Shown here one piece after another: positions 39,012-49,323 of a DNA stretch of 64,000 nucleotides. How positions within the stretch are numbered: the first letter of the stretch is position 1; each line of letters begins with the position of its first letter. The notes below the pieces were generated by a model. The model saw nothing but the letters and a program-made list of their open reading frames with translations. It was not told the origin of the DNA and ran no database searches. The position numbers were made by a program, and so were the translations under genes. The DNA lies in assembly GCA_024362935.1 (NCBI GenBank), contig JANCRA010000019.1:5452501-5516500 (forward strand). The letters are read 5' to 3'. The DNA is from Setophaga petechia. Its lineage: Eukaryota; Chordata; Aves; Passeriformes; Parulidae.

Positions 39012-39504
39012 AATGTTTCAAGACAAACTTAAAAAATGTTATGGGGTAACACCATTCTTTACTGTAAGTTATATAGCACCTTTGAGATGCCTGGCACAGC
39101 CCTGTGGGCCCTGTCTGTGACTGAGAAGTGCTGACAGCACACCAGTGTTTGGGCTTTGCTAAGAAGTGTTTGCCCAGCATGACATCTTCTCCTTTTTCTC
39201 ACTGCGCCCACCTTCCTGCAGCAAGTAGGCTGGGGCCCAGCTAGGAGTGGGAGACAGCTGGGACAGCTGATGGGAATTGCTTTAAGGGATATTCCATACC
39301 AGATGATGTTGTGCTTAGCTAGAAAAGATGGGAGAGAGGAGGAGAAAGCTTGTGCTCACCCCTTTTACTTTCCCTGCTAAATGACCATTATTTCACTCAG
39401 CAAATCTTACCTCCTTCCCTTTCTTTTCCCCCTGTTCTGCAGGAGAGGTGATCCAAAGACCATCTGTGGGGGTGGTTGGCTGCTGATGGGTCAACCCATC
39501 ATCA
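39012..39504 (+). mobile_element. Diverged ERVL-type avian LTR
   Basis: Collinear with an LTR family I know from birds. A GGGGTA...ATTCTTTACTGTAAGTTATATAGCAC block comes first, then ACACCAGTGTTTGGG, TTGCTAAGAAGTGTTT, GGAGTGGGAGACAGCTGGGA, CAGCTGATGG, the diagnostic GGGATATTCCATACCA followed by GATGATGTTGTGCT, and finally a pyrimidine-rich stretch and GGGGGTGGTTGGCTGC ending near GGGTCAACCCATCATCA. Spacing agrees with an LTR of about 500 bases. Many substitutions and indels indicate an old copy. The usual TATA region is degraded (CTAGAAAAGATGGG), and no adjoining retroviral genes or target duplication are visible. The 5' edge is approximate. Confidence 0.65.
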
Positions 39505-40278
39505 TAAAAAACTGGTTGGACTAAGAATAAATACTCCCTAGAGATCTTCCTAGCATTGTTCTGCTGAATTAAAGCAAATTTACAAGGTTGCTGAAGACAG
39601 AGAAATAATTCCATTCTTACACAGTGAAACCTGTATTTATATAAAAGATTCCTCAACAAAGTAGACAGCTATGAATCCATAATAAAAGGATGGATACAAA
39701 CCAGGAAGACAAAATATATCCTTGTGTATATTTTAAACCCTTGTTTTATGTATGTTCTCACGTGTTGATCACATTTTGCAGGTTATTCAGAAGAACAAGT
39801 AAACAAAAAAAAGATTGGACATCACTAATACTGGAACATTCATAGAGCAAGAATCAGATTTCTTCTAGCAGATGGGAAGTTAAATTCCAGAATAATAAGC
39901 AGAATCAGAGCCTTCTAATCTCAGTGAACAGTCACCAAACATATATTTGTTTTAAAAAATCAGTTCCAAATATAAGTTCAGAGACTTCAAAATTAAGTTT
40001 AAAAACTAAGGCTGCCCAAGGGAAGATATGACACAGCAATTCCTGATTCTGATTGTTACAAAATGTCACCAAGTAATCAAGATTTCTTGCGTTGTGTCTG
40101 TTGGAATGGAGAAAGCACTCATGTGAACTGCCAAATAATCACAAAATGATGGAGAGCAATTCAGGTTAACTGAATGCAGTTGGTATCAAATTTAAGCGCA
40201 GTCCAAAAGCCCAACCATCTGTCATAATGCTTTGACCTGAAAAAAAATTATATTAAATTGTGAATGGCTTTTAAAAGA

Positions 40279-40308
40279 GCAACAGCAACAACAGCAACAA
40301 CAAAAAAA
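40279..40308 (+). repeat. Short (CAA/CAG)n tract
   Basis: GCAACAGCAACAACAGCAAC followed by CAACAAAAAAA: about eight triplets of CAA/CAG running into an A-run. This is simple sequence and no coding role is supported. Confidence 0.7.
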
Positions 40309-40883
40309 GCCAAATTGAGGTCAAGAACCTTAGACCCTACAATTCAATGTTTTCAGTACAGCTTTGGATTGCAATTTAAATCTGTATTTTTTCAGATTCA
40401 ACCCATCTCAAAACTTTTTGTACTCTTTCCTTTTTACTTGGACAGTAAAAGAGAGTTAATTTGTCCTTATGAAAAGCCTAAAAATCTTTACTTATGAAGC
40501 CTCTTCCTAAACCATGATCCCTACCACTTAAATCAGAAAGAATAGGAAGTTTCTAGAATTATGCAAATTCCGACATACACTGATTTCCCTCTGACAGGCA
40601 CTTTGTAGAACCTGCTAAGGATGTGGGGTGGGATTTCCAAGATTATACTTTCACAGAAATTTGCAAATAGATGCTTAGAGGTGCTTCACAGCTTTGATAT
40701 TAGAAAAAAGGCATTACCTGGTGAGTATAAAATACTTTCTATTATTCTGTACTCTGGTATTTATTTCTGTTTTCTGAAAGCGTTTAAACTATGTACTGCA
40801 CTTTCTTGTAAGTAAAAAAGACTGGTAAGTCTTTTTGCAGCCGAGTAATTATTCTTGTCTCATAAAAATACAGCAGGAAGAAT

Positions 40884-40894
40884 GGAGTGTTGCT
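40884..40894 (+). repeat. Left flanking direct repeat of the 1.27 kb LTR
   Basis: GGAGTGTTGCT lies four bases (AAGG) before the LTR's TGTTG start and differs by one base from GGAGTGTAGCT immediately after the LTR end at 42,168-42,178. It may be a target-site duplication or a chance match. Confidence 0.45.
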
Positions 40895-40898
40895 AAGG

Positions 40899-42167
40899 TG
40901 TTGTGGTTTGACCGGAAAATGGGACATCTGGGATATGCTGTTTATTCTGTTGTCACCAATAGGTATGTGGATTTTAATATTGGCACCTGGTTTGACCACT
41001 GGAGCATTGGATCCGCCTCTGAGAACACTCTGAGTTAAAAACAGGGCTCTCCACTCTGGGAGTCCTTTTGGTTTGGGCAAGGGAACAGGTTGGACCTTAC
41101 CCCGCCGGTGTCTCCTGCTGGGCGGGGGAGGGAAAAGCCACGCGGCCCGGGAGAGGTAGGCCTGACCCTGAGGGATGGAAGAACGAAGTACCGGGAATCA
41201 CCGAGCAGCCCGTTTCCCCCATCTCCCCCCCTTTTGGAGACAGAGAGAGAGTGCAGCCTGTGCTTGAGACTGTGTTACCTTGAAACTTGATATCATGTGC
41301 CAGCAGCAGGCAGCTGAGGAGGAGCGGGGGTGGGGAGTAGCAAGAAGGTGTCCGGCCTCTGTGGGAGTCTCCCGGTGGTCAGAGCCCGAGCTTTTAACCC
41401 TTTGTGGACAATGAAAACCTTACAAAACATTAACCCTTCCTAGGAGAGAGAAAAGAGTAGAGGATGAAGAAGGAAATGGGCCAGTGATGGAGTCTGGCAA
41501 GTGAAAGATGTTAGAGGAATGGAGAAGATGGAGTGGCATTTTTTGCTGGACTATTTTTTGTATAGCCATGGACTGTTTCCTTGTGATAGAGAGACTGCAT
41601 TCCAGGGGGAAGCAAGGCCTCAGAGCCAAGAGAGTTCAGTGTTGAGACCCCTCGGCCCCAGGGGGTGTAAAAGAAATGGGGGGACAAAGGTCCCAGAGGT
41701 GAGACTGTGCTTTCTTTGGAATGGGATGAGGCATCCTTAAAAAGACCACCCTCGAGCAGCCCTGCCCATGCCAGTGCTGAGAGCACCAGGCATGGAAGGA
41801 AAATGTCACAATGGCAAAGGATCTCTGGGAGGTGCTGCGTGTGACAAGAAGTCCACGGCACAAGGAGGGACTCCTTCTACTCTTGATGAACTGAAGATTT
41901 GATTATCTAAAGGGTGCTTGCCGGACCAAGAGTTGGTGATTTGGGAAATGTAAATGTGTTGGGAATTTGGTGGGAGGAGGAGGGGAAGTGTTTCTGTGCA
42001 GTTTTCATTTTCCTTGAGTTTTTTTTTCCCTCTTGGTAGTTTAGTTTTTGTAGTTTAGTTAATAAAGTTTTTTCCTTTCCCCCTAAGTAGTACCATCTCA
42101 CAGCAGACACCAGGGAGAGGATGTTCTCATGGAAGCACTGGCATTGTGCCAGTGTCAAACCATGACA
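40899..42167 (+). mobile_element. Long solo LTR of an avian endogenous retrovirus, 1.27 kb
   Basis: A 1,269-base block much richer in G+C than its surroundings. It starts TGTTGTGGTTTGAC (40,899-40,912) and ends GTCAAACCATGACA (42,154-42,167), which match as terminal inverted repeats at 12 of 14 positions. A poly-A signal AATAAA at 42,061-42,066, followed by T/C-rich sequence and about 100 bases to the end, gives a long U3 and a short R-U5. No gag, pol or env sequence is visible, so it is a solo LTR. The ends and internal words match a songbird ERV LTR family as I recall it. Open frames of 60-116 codons on both strands are incidental. The flanks carry a near-identical 11-base repeat, longer than ERV target duplications normally are. 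Confidence 0.85.
42061..42066 (+). terminator. LTR polyadenylation signal AATAAA
   Basis: The canonical hexamer in TTAATAAAGTTTTTTCC lies about 100 bases before the LTR end and fits the plus orientation of the element. Confidence 0.65.
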
Positions 42168-42178
42168 GGAGTGTAGCT
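42168..42178 (+). repeat. Right flanking direct repeat of the 1.27 kb LTR
   Basis: GGAGTGTAGCT directly follows the terminal CATGACA of the LTR and pairs with the copy at 40,884-40,894 with ten of eleven bases identical. Confidence 0.45.
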
Positions 42179-44643
42179 CCAGGATGAAGCTTTTCTCTCA
42201 GTGTTAATTGGGGTAAGAAGCAATTACAGGGATATGCATTTCTGTTACAAAGACTGCTACTAAAATCCTTTTTGAAAATCTTTTGTAGTCAAGTAGACAT
42301 AAAGAAGTCATTATTATGTTTCTTAACCTGTAGGTCACTGCATTTACTCTAGTTTATTGCATTGAATCCAGTGGATTATAATTGACACTTCTATAGTAAC
42401 AAATTGCATAGTCTTAAATAATATAAGCAGAACATTCACCTGCTGCAGCAATACTCATTGAATTTCACTGAATTTATGAGACCAATAAAAGAGCTAAAAG
42501 CTGCTCTCTGAGTGTTTTTACTTACGCATTTTCCTTTTGTTATAAAACCTAGAAAATCAGAAAAGCCATTTCTCTCACTAGATGAAAGCTCCTAACACTC
42601 TATGGCTTTGCTTGGAGACCACAGCCCACCAAAATTAAAGCCTATAATTTCTTAAGTGCCACTACGGGAATACCTGAATAGGAAACACAGAACTAAGCTA
42701 AGCATGTAGTGGAGAATTCTCTTATTATATTACAGAAACATGTACTGTAGGTAGGAAGGAAATGTTCTGCAATATATTAGAGCAAAATGGTCCCTTCTGA
42801 AAAACAGCATGCTCAAAACTACATATTTTTTACTTACTGAAGGAATTGAAAAGACAAAAGTAATCCCTAAGGCAAGTTAGAGCCACTTTTATCTTGCCTA
42901 AGCAGGATCAAAAGCAGATCAGATTCAAACACTTAGGTCAGGCAAAAGCCGTAATAAGAACAAAGCTTTCACTCTCCAGATTCTTCCCAACACTCCAGCA
43001 GAGTTAGAAGATATCTCAAGAAGCCTTAAGTTTTTGGAAACACAAACACCACAGATACACATAGTGCAAATCAAATCTCCTTGCTGCCTAGCAAATGTCC
43101 TTGGGTTACAGGAGCCACACAATGGCACAGTGCAATAAAGAGGTTTGATCATTGGGTGTTAACTCTTCTAACACCTGGGCTTTGAGAGAGCAACTCAGCA
43201 TATGGTGGGTTTAAGTAGAACAAAGCACATTGCTTTTTTTCCATCTGTCCTACTTGCCAGCTTCAGAAGCAAATTGTGGGGAGCAAGGGTTCTGCCTGAT
43301 CTGTTCAAACCTACTGTTTTTTTCCCTCTGTACCAGCAGCCTTACGTACAGGCATATGCAATAAAGAAGATCTGCTTGTCACAAAGAACTAGTGTTATAA
43401 ACTGACCTACTCTTTTGCCTGCACTATTTGAGTGTAATAACCAACAATGCTTTGAATTATAAACGTTTTTTTAATTTCTAAAATTTTTACTTCTGTCCAT
43501 TATTTAAATATCATACAAAATCTTTATTTTAAATGGAAAACAACAGGAAGAATATGGGGTGTGACATAAAACCAAAAAAAACCAACCCTTAAAACCCAGA
43601 AAATTATTAGAAAGCATAATTTTTGCAAAAATGCATATGTGGGTAGTTTGAAAATAACTATTGTGGAGTTTTACAGGAAAAGATTTATTTCCTTCTATGA
43701 AATGTGCATGTAAATTGGTTAAAGAGTACTTTAGCTTGCACTGTTTATGTAAAGATTTTCACAGAAACACAGAATGAAAGAGACTAAGGAGCAGATGTAA
43801 AACACGGTAAAACAGAAGTCTTAAAAGAGTATATGCAGAATGTTAAGTGAAATAAGTGATCAAAGAAATCAGAAGGCCATCTACCACACTAATAGTATAC
43901 TTGGTGATTTTGAATAATTAACTTTATTAGCTCCCTAGAAATGAGAGGATTACACGCAGAGCTGACTGCAATTACCATATGTCGGGTGGCCCCCTAACGC
44001 GAGAGTATTTCACAACTTTCAAACATTAAAAAGTGTACTGCATGGAAATGCAGTTTTATGGAATAATTCCATGACCAGCACCGAATTGTTACTGATCACC
44101 TGAAGATGTCATTACCTGGTCATACAGAATGCAATTTGCAATGATCTTGCAAGACACTGAGGTAGCATGGACCAGCTCATGTGCAGAAAGCAATGGGAGG
44201 GGAAAGCAACTGAACCCATCTGCACCAGTGCTGCGAAACCCACGGTTAAAATGCACACAGTGCATTATCAGAACAGATAGAGAATCCCAGTCCTATCAAG
44301 AAACAGATCTGCTGACTTCAATGAAAAATCACTTGCAGGGGTCTTGAGAAGAACAGATGGAATTAAAGATTAAATGTTCAGGAAAAATATCAGGGTAATG
44401 GGGAAACCCAGGAAATCTAGATTGCATAAACAATGGGCTTTGCCAAGGTGTAGATAAAAACACTATCCTGAAAAGTAGAGAGGTCTAATTTTAAAATAAT
44501 TTTAATTTTTAATTTTCGATCACACAGAACAGTGACATTAATCCTTAGGTTTCCATCCTGTATGATATTTTTTCCAAGCATTTTCTAGCATCTCTGCTTT
44601 TTCTATAAGACATCATTTCATGTACATGTGACAAAAGGATGAC

Positions 44644-44679
44644 AGAAAGCTCAACTCTGAGCTTTCTAACTCATGAGTT
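44644..44679. other. Compound palindrome: 10-bp hairpin plus adjacent 12-bp palindrome
   Basis: AGAAAGCTCA (44,644-44,653) and TGAGCTTTCT (44,658-44,667) are perfect inverted arms around a four-base loop. The next twelve bases, AACTCATGAGTT (44,668-44,679), form a perfect palindrome of their own. Confidence 0.75.
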
Positions 44680-45821
44680 AGGATGCTGGTGATAAGGTTC
44701 AGAGTGATTAGATGATAAAATGTTGAACTATAAATATGTATAAAGAAATGAACAGATGCTAGTGTTGACAAGTAGACCCATGGCAACTCTCGCATATCAA
44801 CATGAGACAAAAGAGTAAATTCTGTAAAACTCCAGCTCTCTTCTCAGAAATACCATGAGTATAAAGCAGTGAAAAAAAGATCCCTTAAGTAGGGTGTTCA
44901 TGGGAGTAGGGGAATTCATGTAATACATGATTGTCTGCTCCTACATCAACATCTTACTATATATCACCATCTAATATTCTAATATGAGTGCTTAGTACCT
45001 CTGAAGAAATGAAGTTTGGCCTGAATTAAAACAGGTAGTAACACAAAATACCTCATCCCTCCAGAAAAAACAAACAACCATCTAATTCTATTTCATTTGA
45101 AACAGAATGTGGAGAGAATGGTAAGGGACTGAGGGGACAATGGAAATCATTAGGGAACCCTAACATTAGCTTTTCAGCAGGCCTAAAGTGTATTCTCTCT
45201 AAATAATGCCAAACAGACTTGCTTAGAAAAAAATCACAGATGTTTCATTCATTTTTATTCCTTAAAATATAATATACTTTATAGCACATAATGAATTTTT
45301 AAATACTTGCTAATTTAAAATTCTGAGCAGTATTGAAGTAGTCTTTAAATGAGGATTTTAAAAAGAAAGCGTATCTACAGGCAGGCCTAGATTCTTCCTG
45401 CACTGGGAATCCTAATGAGAATTCCTTGCCCAAGATTAAAATGACAAGAGAAAATTTCAGTTCCTATGGTCACACCATTAGTAATCAGGAAATAGCCTCC
45501 TTCCCACAGACTCCACTGGCATGTATCTTTTTTTGTGACCAGGACCAGATCCTGGACATCTTTCATTCTTAGGCTGACCACATAAACAAATAAATGAAAA
45601 GAACTCTGCATCTATTTGAACAGCTACTGGAACTGAGAAACCTCAGAGAGACAGAGAGGGGAAAAAAAAGGGGGATTCCCTACTCCAGACCATGGTGTCC
45701 ATGGAGGGAGAGTCTTGCTTTTCTTCCAGTCTATTTAGTACACCAGCATTTATATTGGTATTTAGGTAATGGCATACTCATCCCAGTTGCCCCAACTTAT
45801 ATATGTGTATATATATGGGGG

Positions 45822-45888
45822 GTTGTTTTGTTTTGTTGTTTGAATTTTGTTGTTTTGAATTTTTTATTTTTGGTTGGTTGATTTTTTG
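45822..45888 (+). repeat. T/G-rich (TTTTG)n-like tract
   Basis: Irregular TTTTG, TTGTTG and TTTGAATTTTG words follow a short AT/GT alternating run. This is low-complexity DNA. The reverse complement would be a CAAAA-type tail, but no retroelement body adjoins it. Confidence 0.6.
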
Positions 45889-46501
45889 CCCAGCACTCGT
45901 CCTTCCTGGTTTTCTGCCTTTTCTGAAAGGTACCAGACTTCCTCCTGTGTCTGAGCCACAACCTACTGGTCAAAACTTCTACACCCCTAGCCTAAACCAA
46001 AATTTCTCCCAGGTTTCAAGCAGTCAGATGGAAGAGAACAGGTAATTTTAACTTTTTACTGACCAGCTTCAGAGAAACATAAACCATTGAAGAATCTAAA
46101 TGAACCTAAATGAAGCGCAGCTTGTGTTACCTAGTTAATTTTCCCTGGAAATTGTTCATCAGGAAACTATGATCTTTAGGTTTTGTTACTGTTCATGGTG
46201 TATTTTCCCACATTTCCAGTCAGTTGAAGTGCTTCCTCCAGATAGTGCCATAAAGCAACTGTAGAGTACATTGCCACATTATCATGGTGACTTTCATACT
46301 ACACATCCACCTTGCTGAAAGAGATATCTGGATAACTTGCAAAACATTTCTTGCCATCCTATGGGGAGGAAAAGAAACGGTATTGACTTCTCTAGATTTT
46401 ATAGAATTTTCACTTTTTTCAAACTAATTTGCAGAAAGTTTGGCTAAAATAAAACCAGAAGGCAAGGGTTTTAACAGCTTCAGTTATTTTGGCTTCCCTT
46501 T

Positions 46502-46725
46502 CAATTATAGAATTATTTAGGTTGGAAAAGCTATTAAGATTATTGAGTCCAACCATTAACCCAGGACTGCCAAGTCCACCACTAAACCAAGTCCCTGAGT
46601 GCCACATCTACACATCATCTAAATACCTCCAGGACTGGTTCCTCAGTGGCTGCCCTGGAGAGTCTTTCCCAGTTCTTGACAACCCTTTCATGAACTTCAA
46701 TAACTCTCAGAACCAGCTCAGTGGA
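46502..46725 (-). mobile_element. CR1 LINE 3'-end fragment (antisense to window)
   Basis: The + strand reads CAATTATAGAATTATTTAGG, TTGGAAAAGC, TTGAGTCCAACCATTAACCC, CCACCACTAAACCAAGTCCC, GAGTGCCACATCTACAC and ACCTCCAGGACTGG, then a diverged CCTGG...TTCCC segment. This is the reverse complement of the avian CR1 3' end, so CR1 sense is minus with its tail at the left. About 220 bases remain. It belongs to the same CR1 branch as the 12.4 kb copy, judging from the shared 'cacatctacaca' block, but it is less diverged in its core. Confidence 0.9.
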
Positions 46726-46789
46726 CTTAGCCTGTGATTCATTCTTTGCTGTCTGCTCTAGTTCACTAAAGGAATTTTAATGATAAAGA

Positions 46790-47130
46790 TAAAAGAGAGC
46801 TGCTGGGTTGTCTCATCTTGGCTGAGGTGCTCCATGACAGCTGGAGTCTCCCAGAAGGATGGGAGATTTGCCTACCTCCTCAAGGCTGATGGAGCTGAGC
46901 TCCCCCAACCTAAATTTGGAGAGCTCTAGCAAAAAGGGAGTCACCAGCATAAATTATGCTACTGCCTTTGAGAAGTTTCTGTAAAACTTCTGAGACATCA
47001 GAGATTTTTCTGAGTAGGACCTAAGAGAGGTTTCCTGGAACCTGAAGCCCATGGAAGCTGCAGGGTAAAAATTGGAGAACTGGGTAAGAGTCACATTCCA
47101 CCTGACTGCTGTCAGTTGGCGGATGGAAAA
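46790..47130. other. GC-richer segment of unknown origin
   Basis: About 340 bases with higher G+C than the surroundings, starting 65 bases past the CR1 fragment and holding words such as CAGCTGGAGTCTCCCAGAAG and GCTGATGGAGCTGAGCTCCC. It is not CR1 3' sequence that I recognise and has no open frame of note. It may be an unrecognised retroelement remnant. Confidence 0.3.
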
Positions 47131-48921
47131 GGTATTTTCATATGCTCTTCCTTTTGTTTCATATTGTACAACAACAAAAACGAGATTTCTCCAAGAAGAA
47201 TACTGAAAAAAAGTTTTCTTTTTTTTTCCTAGACATTTTAAAGAGTCAAGGCCTTCTTTGTTCCTTTTAAGTAGTAGAAGCTTGTGAGTTTTGTTTAAGT
47301 TGGTAAAGACTCAGATACAATTTCATGTTTAGATTAAGCCTGAAGGCTTAATCCTGTCTGTAGGACAACATATTATGAGTATCTGGTTGTTGTCTATAGG
47401 ACTCTAATGGCAAAAACTATACAGGCCATTAAGTCAATGAATTTCTGCAGATTTTGTCTAAACTCAGTGGTTTCATGTCTTCATAGGTTGTGAAGAAGAA
47501 CTATAGAATGTTCAAGTGTATTTATTAAAAAATTATCTCAAGTCATTAAACTAAGTAGGCCTATTAAAATTTTTAAATGCAAGAATAATTCTAGTGAAAA
47601 ACAATTTATTAAGCAAATGCATTATTTTTCTTCTTTGTTGCTGTTAAGAATCTCATTTCAAATGAGGCCACTATTTTCACTAAACAAACAGATGGACAAT
47701 CAGATGCACAGAGTTAGAAAGAGGCATCTAGTTCTTAATCTTTTATCTTCAGCTAATGAATATAGAAAGACCTAATTTGCTGCCAGAGATAAGCAGCAGA
47801 CAGCCAACCTGTGTGAAGGGGCATCGTTATTATCACTTAGGAAGATCAAGCACAGTTCCTGATTTTAAGCAACCTCATTCTTATGAGTGGCCACCATACT
47901 AGCAAATACTAAATTAGTTCCTTTTGTTTAATTTGTCTCTGAACAACTCAGAGTGTATTGTTAGGAACCACAACTCAGAACTGTTGCAATTTTGTGCACA
48001 GTTGAGCAGCATATTTCCTATGTACTTTGAAATAGGTAACCACTTCTGACCTCTGGAATCATTTTCATAATAAGCAAAATGTAATGTACTGCTACAATAG
48101 TTAATGGTCTCTGCTTTAAGCTATCATTACATAGGACTGAAATGCTTAATTAATGAATATGCAATTAAAGATTAAAATAATGAGCACAGTAATTAGAAAT
48201 GAATCTTTACCTACCTTGTTTGAGTTGAAGAGAGACTTCTACTGTTTGCAATGAATATAATAGTCCAGATACAATGGAATTAATTTATTATATTCCTTAA
48301 AGGGCTTCCAGGTTTACTGTAAGAATCAAGAATCAGAAAAGTCATGAAACTTCAGAATGTCACTTTGGGATCTGTAAAAGCAAAGAAAGTGAAGAAATAT
48401 CTCTAAAAACCTGTCCAACAGTAAGCAAAAAAAAAGTAATCAAGTTATTCTAAAATCTAAAAATCTGATACATAGTGATCAATTACCCAATTCAGATAAT
48501 ATGCACCAGTGTTGTACAAAATAAACTTAGTCTATGACCTTCAACCCCTATGTTTTTGATCCTTCTTGAATCAGCATTACAAAAATTGCTTGTGAAGATA
48601 ATAAGGAGTTGAGGTCTCTTCTGACTTTGGTAATCCCATGATATCATTTGTGATGATACATACATACATACAATTTCAGCAATAGAATATCACTAAGCAA
48701 AATGATTTACAAAACCACTCAGAAGGACAGATAACAATGGGTTATCTCCTCTAATTTTTAAGAAATCTCTAGCTTACAGATGAGAACAAAAAACTAGCAC
48801 AAGCTGCCACATGACACAGGCTGACAGATCAAAAGCCATAGTAGCTTTCAAACATATGCACACTTTTACAACCCTAGAACATACAGCATGGAATAAAATT
48901 CAGTCAAGAAAGTTTTTCTTT
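47131..48921. other. Unique non-coding stretch
   Basis: No gene is recognised. It holds a near-perfect palindrome at 47,332-47,353 and an AT-rich homeodomain-word cluster at 48,143-48,205. A fragment at about 48,610-48,650 (GAGGTCTCTTCTGACTTTGG, then AATCCCATGA) could be a CR1 tail relic but is too short to call. Confidence 0.4.
47332..47353. other. Perfect 10-bp inverted repeat with two-base centre
   Basis: GATTAAGCCT (47,332-47,341) and AGGCTTAATC (47,344-47,353) are exact reverse complements separated by GA. Each arm includes a TAAGCC/GGCTTA core, and the right arm runs on as TTAATCC, an OTX/bicoid-like word. Confidence 0.7.
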
Positions 48922-48926
48922 GAAAG
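48922..48926 (+). repeat. Target-site duplication GAAAG, left copy
   Basis: The five bases immediately before the LTR edge TGTGACGG are identical to those immediately after the opposite edge. Confidence 0.9.
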
Positions 48927-49318
48927 TGTGACGGTAGTCACAGGGGTTTGTAGAGGATGGAAGAGTCAGGATCTTGATTCCATGATCAGAAGGCTTGATT
49001 TATTATATTATGATACATATATAGCATTATAACTATACTACATAGAAATAAGAAAGGAAAGGGGCTTCTTCAGAAGCTGGCTAAGCTAAGAATAGAGATA
49101 GAAAGAATTAATAACAAAGGTCTGTCTCTCGCCAGAGAGCGAGAGCAGCTCCACCGTGAGCGGTCAGTAAATCCAAACATCTACAGGGGACCAGTCGCAG
49201 GTGGACCTGTTGCATTCCACAGCAGCAGATAATAATTGTTTACATTTGTTACTGAGCTTCTCAGCTCTAGCAGGAAAAATCCTACAGAAAGGATTTTTCA
49301 CAAAGGATGTCTGCGACA
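48927..49318 (-). mobile_element. Solo LTR of a songbird endogenous retrovirus with perfect target duplication
   Basis: On the minus strand the 392-base element starts TGTCGCAGACATCC and ends ACTACCGTCACA. In between are a GGATTTTTC stem-like repeat, GTAAACAATTATTATCTGC, CTGTGGAATGCAAC, a CG-rich CTCTCTGGCGAGAGA word, CTTTGTTATTAATTC, TCTTAGCTTAGCC and AATAAATCAAGCCTTCTG. I recognise this order as a common passerine ERV LTR. It is flanked by a perfect 5-bp direct repeat, GAAAG (48,922-48,926 and 49,319-49,323), the signature of retroviral integration. No internal retroviral sequence remains, so it arose by recombination between two LTRs. Confidence 0.95.
48999..49004 (-). terminator. LTR polyadenylation signal (AATAAA, minus strand)
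   Basis: TTTATT on the + strand is AATAAA on the minus strand, in the context ATAATAAATCAAGCC and about 75 bases from the LTR 3' end. This agrees with the minus orientation. Confidence 0.65.
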
Positions 49319-49323
49319 GAAAG
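49319..49323 (+). repeat. Target-site duplication GAAAG, right copy
   Basis: The five bases immediately after the LTR edge CTGCGACA match the left copy exactly. Confidence 0.9.

Larger units (their letters stand above)
39505..40894. other. Unique non-coding sequence with a small CAA-rich tract
   Basis: Mostly unique sequence. A CAACAG/CAA repeat tract lies at 40,279-40,308. A 64-base open segment with splice-like borders (40,657-40,720) is discussed as a finding. Confidence 0.45.
42179..46500. other. Unique non-coding stretch
   Basis: No gene or repeat family is recognised. It contains a CpG-bearing, even-composition patch at 43,930-44,125 (candidate conserved element), a compound palindrome at 44,644-44,679 and a T/G-rich tract at 45,822-45,888. 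Confidence 0.45.

Noticed and set aside
41068..41863. Several overlapping open frames of 66-116 codons on both strands
   Set aside because: All are inside the U3 of the 1.27 kb LTR, and GC-rich composition explains them.
48605..48655. Possible CR1 tail (GAGGTCTCTTCTGACTTTGG...AATCCCATGA)
   Set aside because: Only about 40 bases resemble the CR1 3' end and the tail repeat is not convincing, so it is below a level I would annotate.
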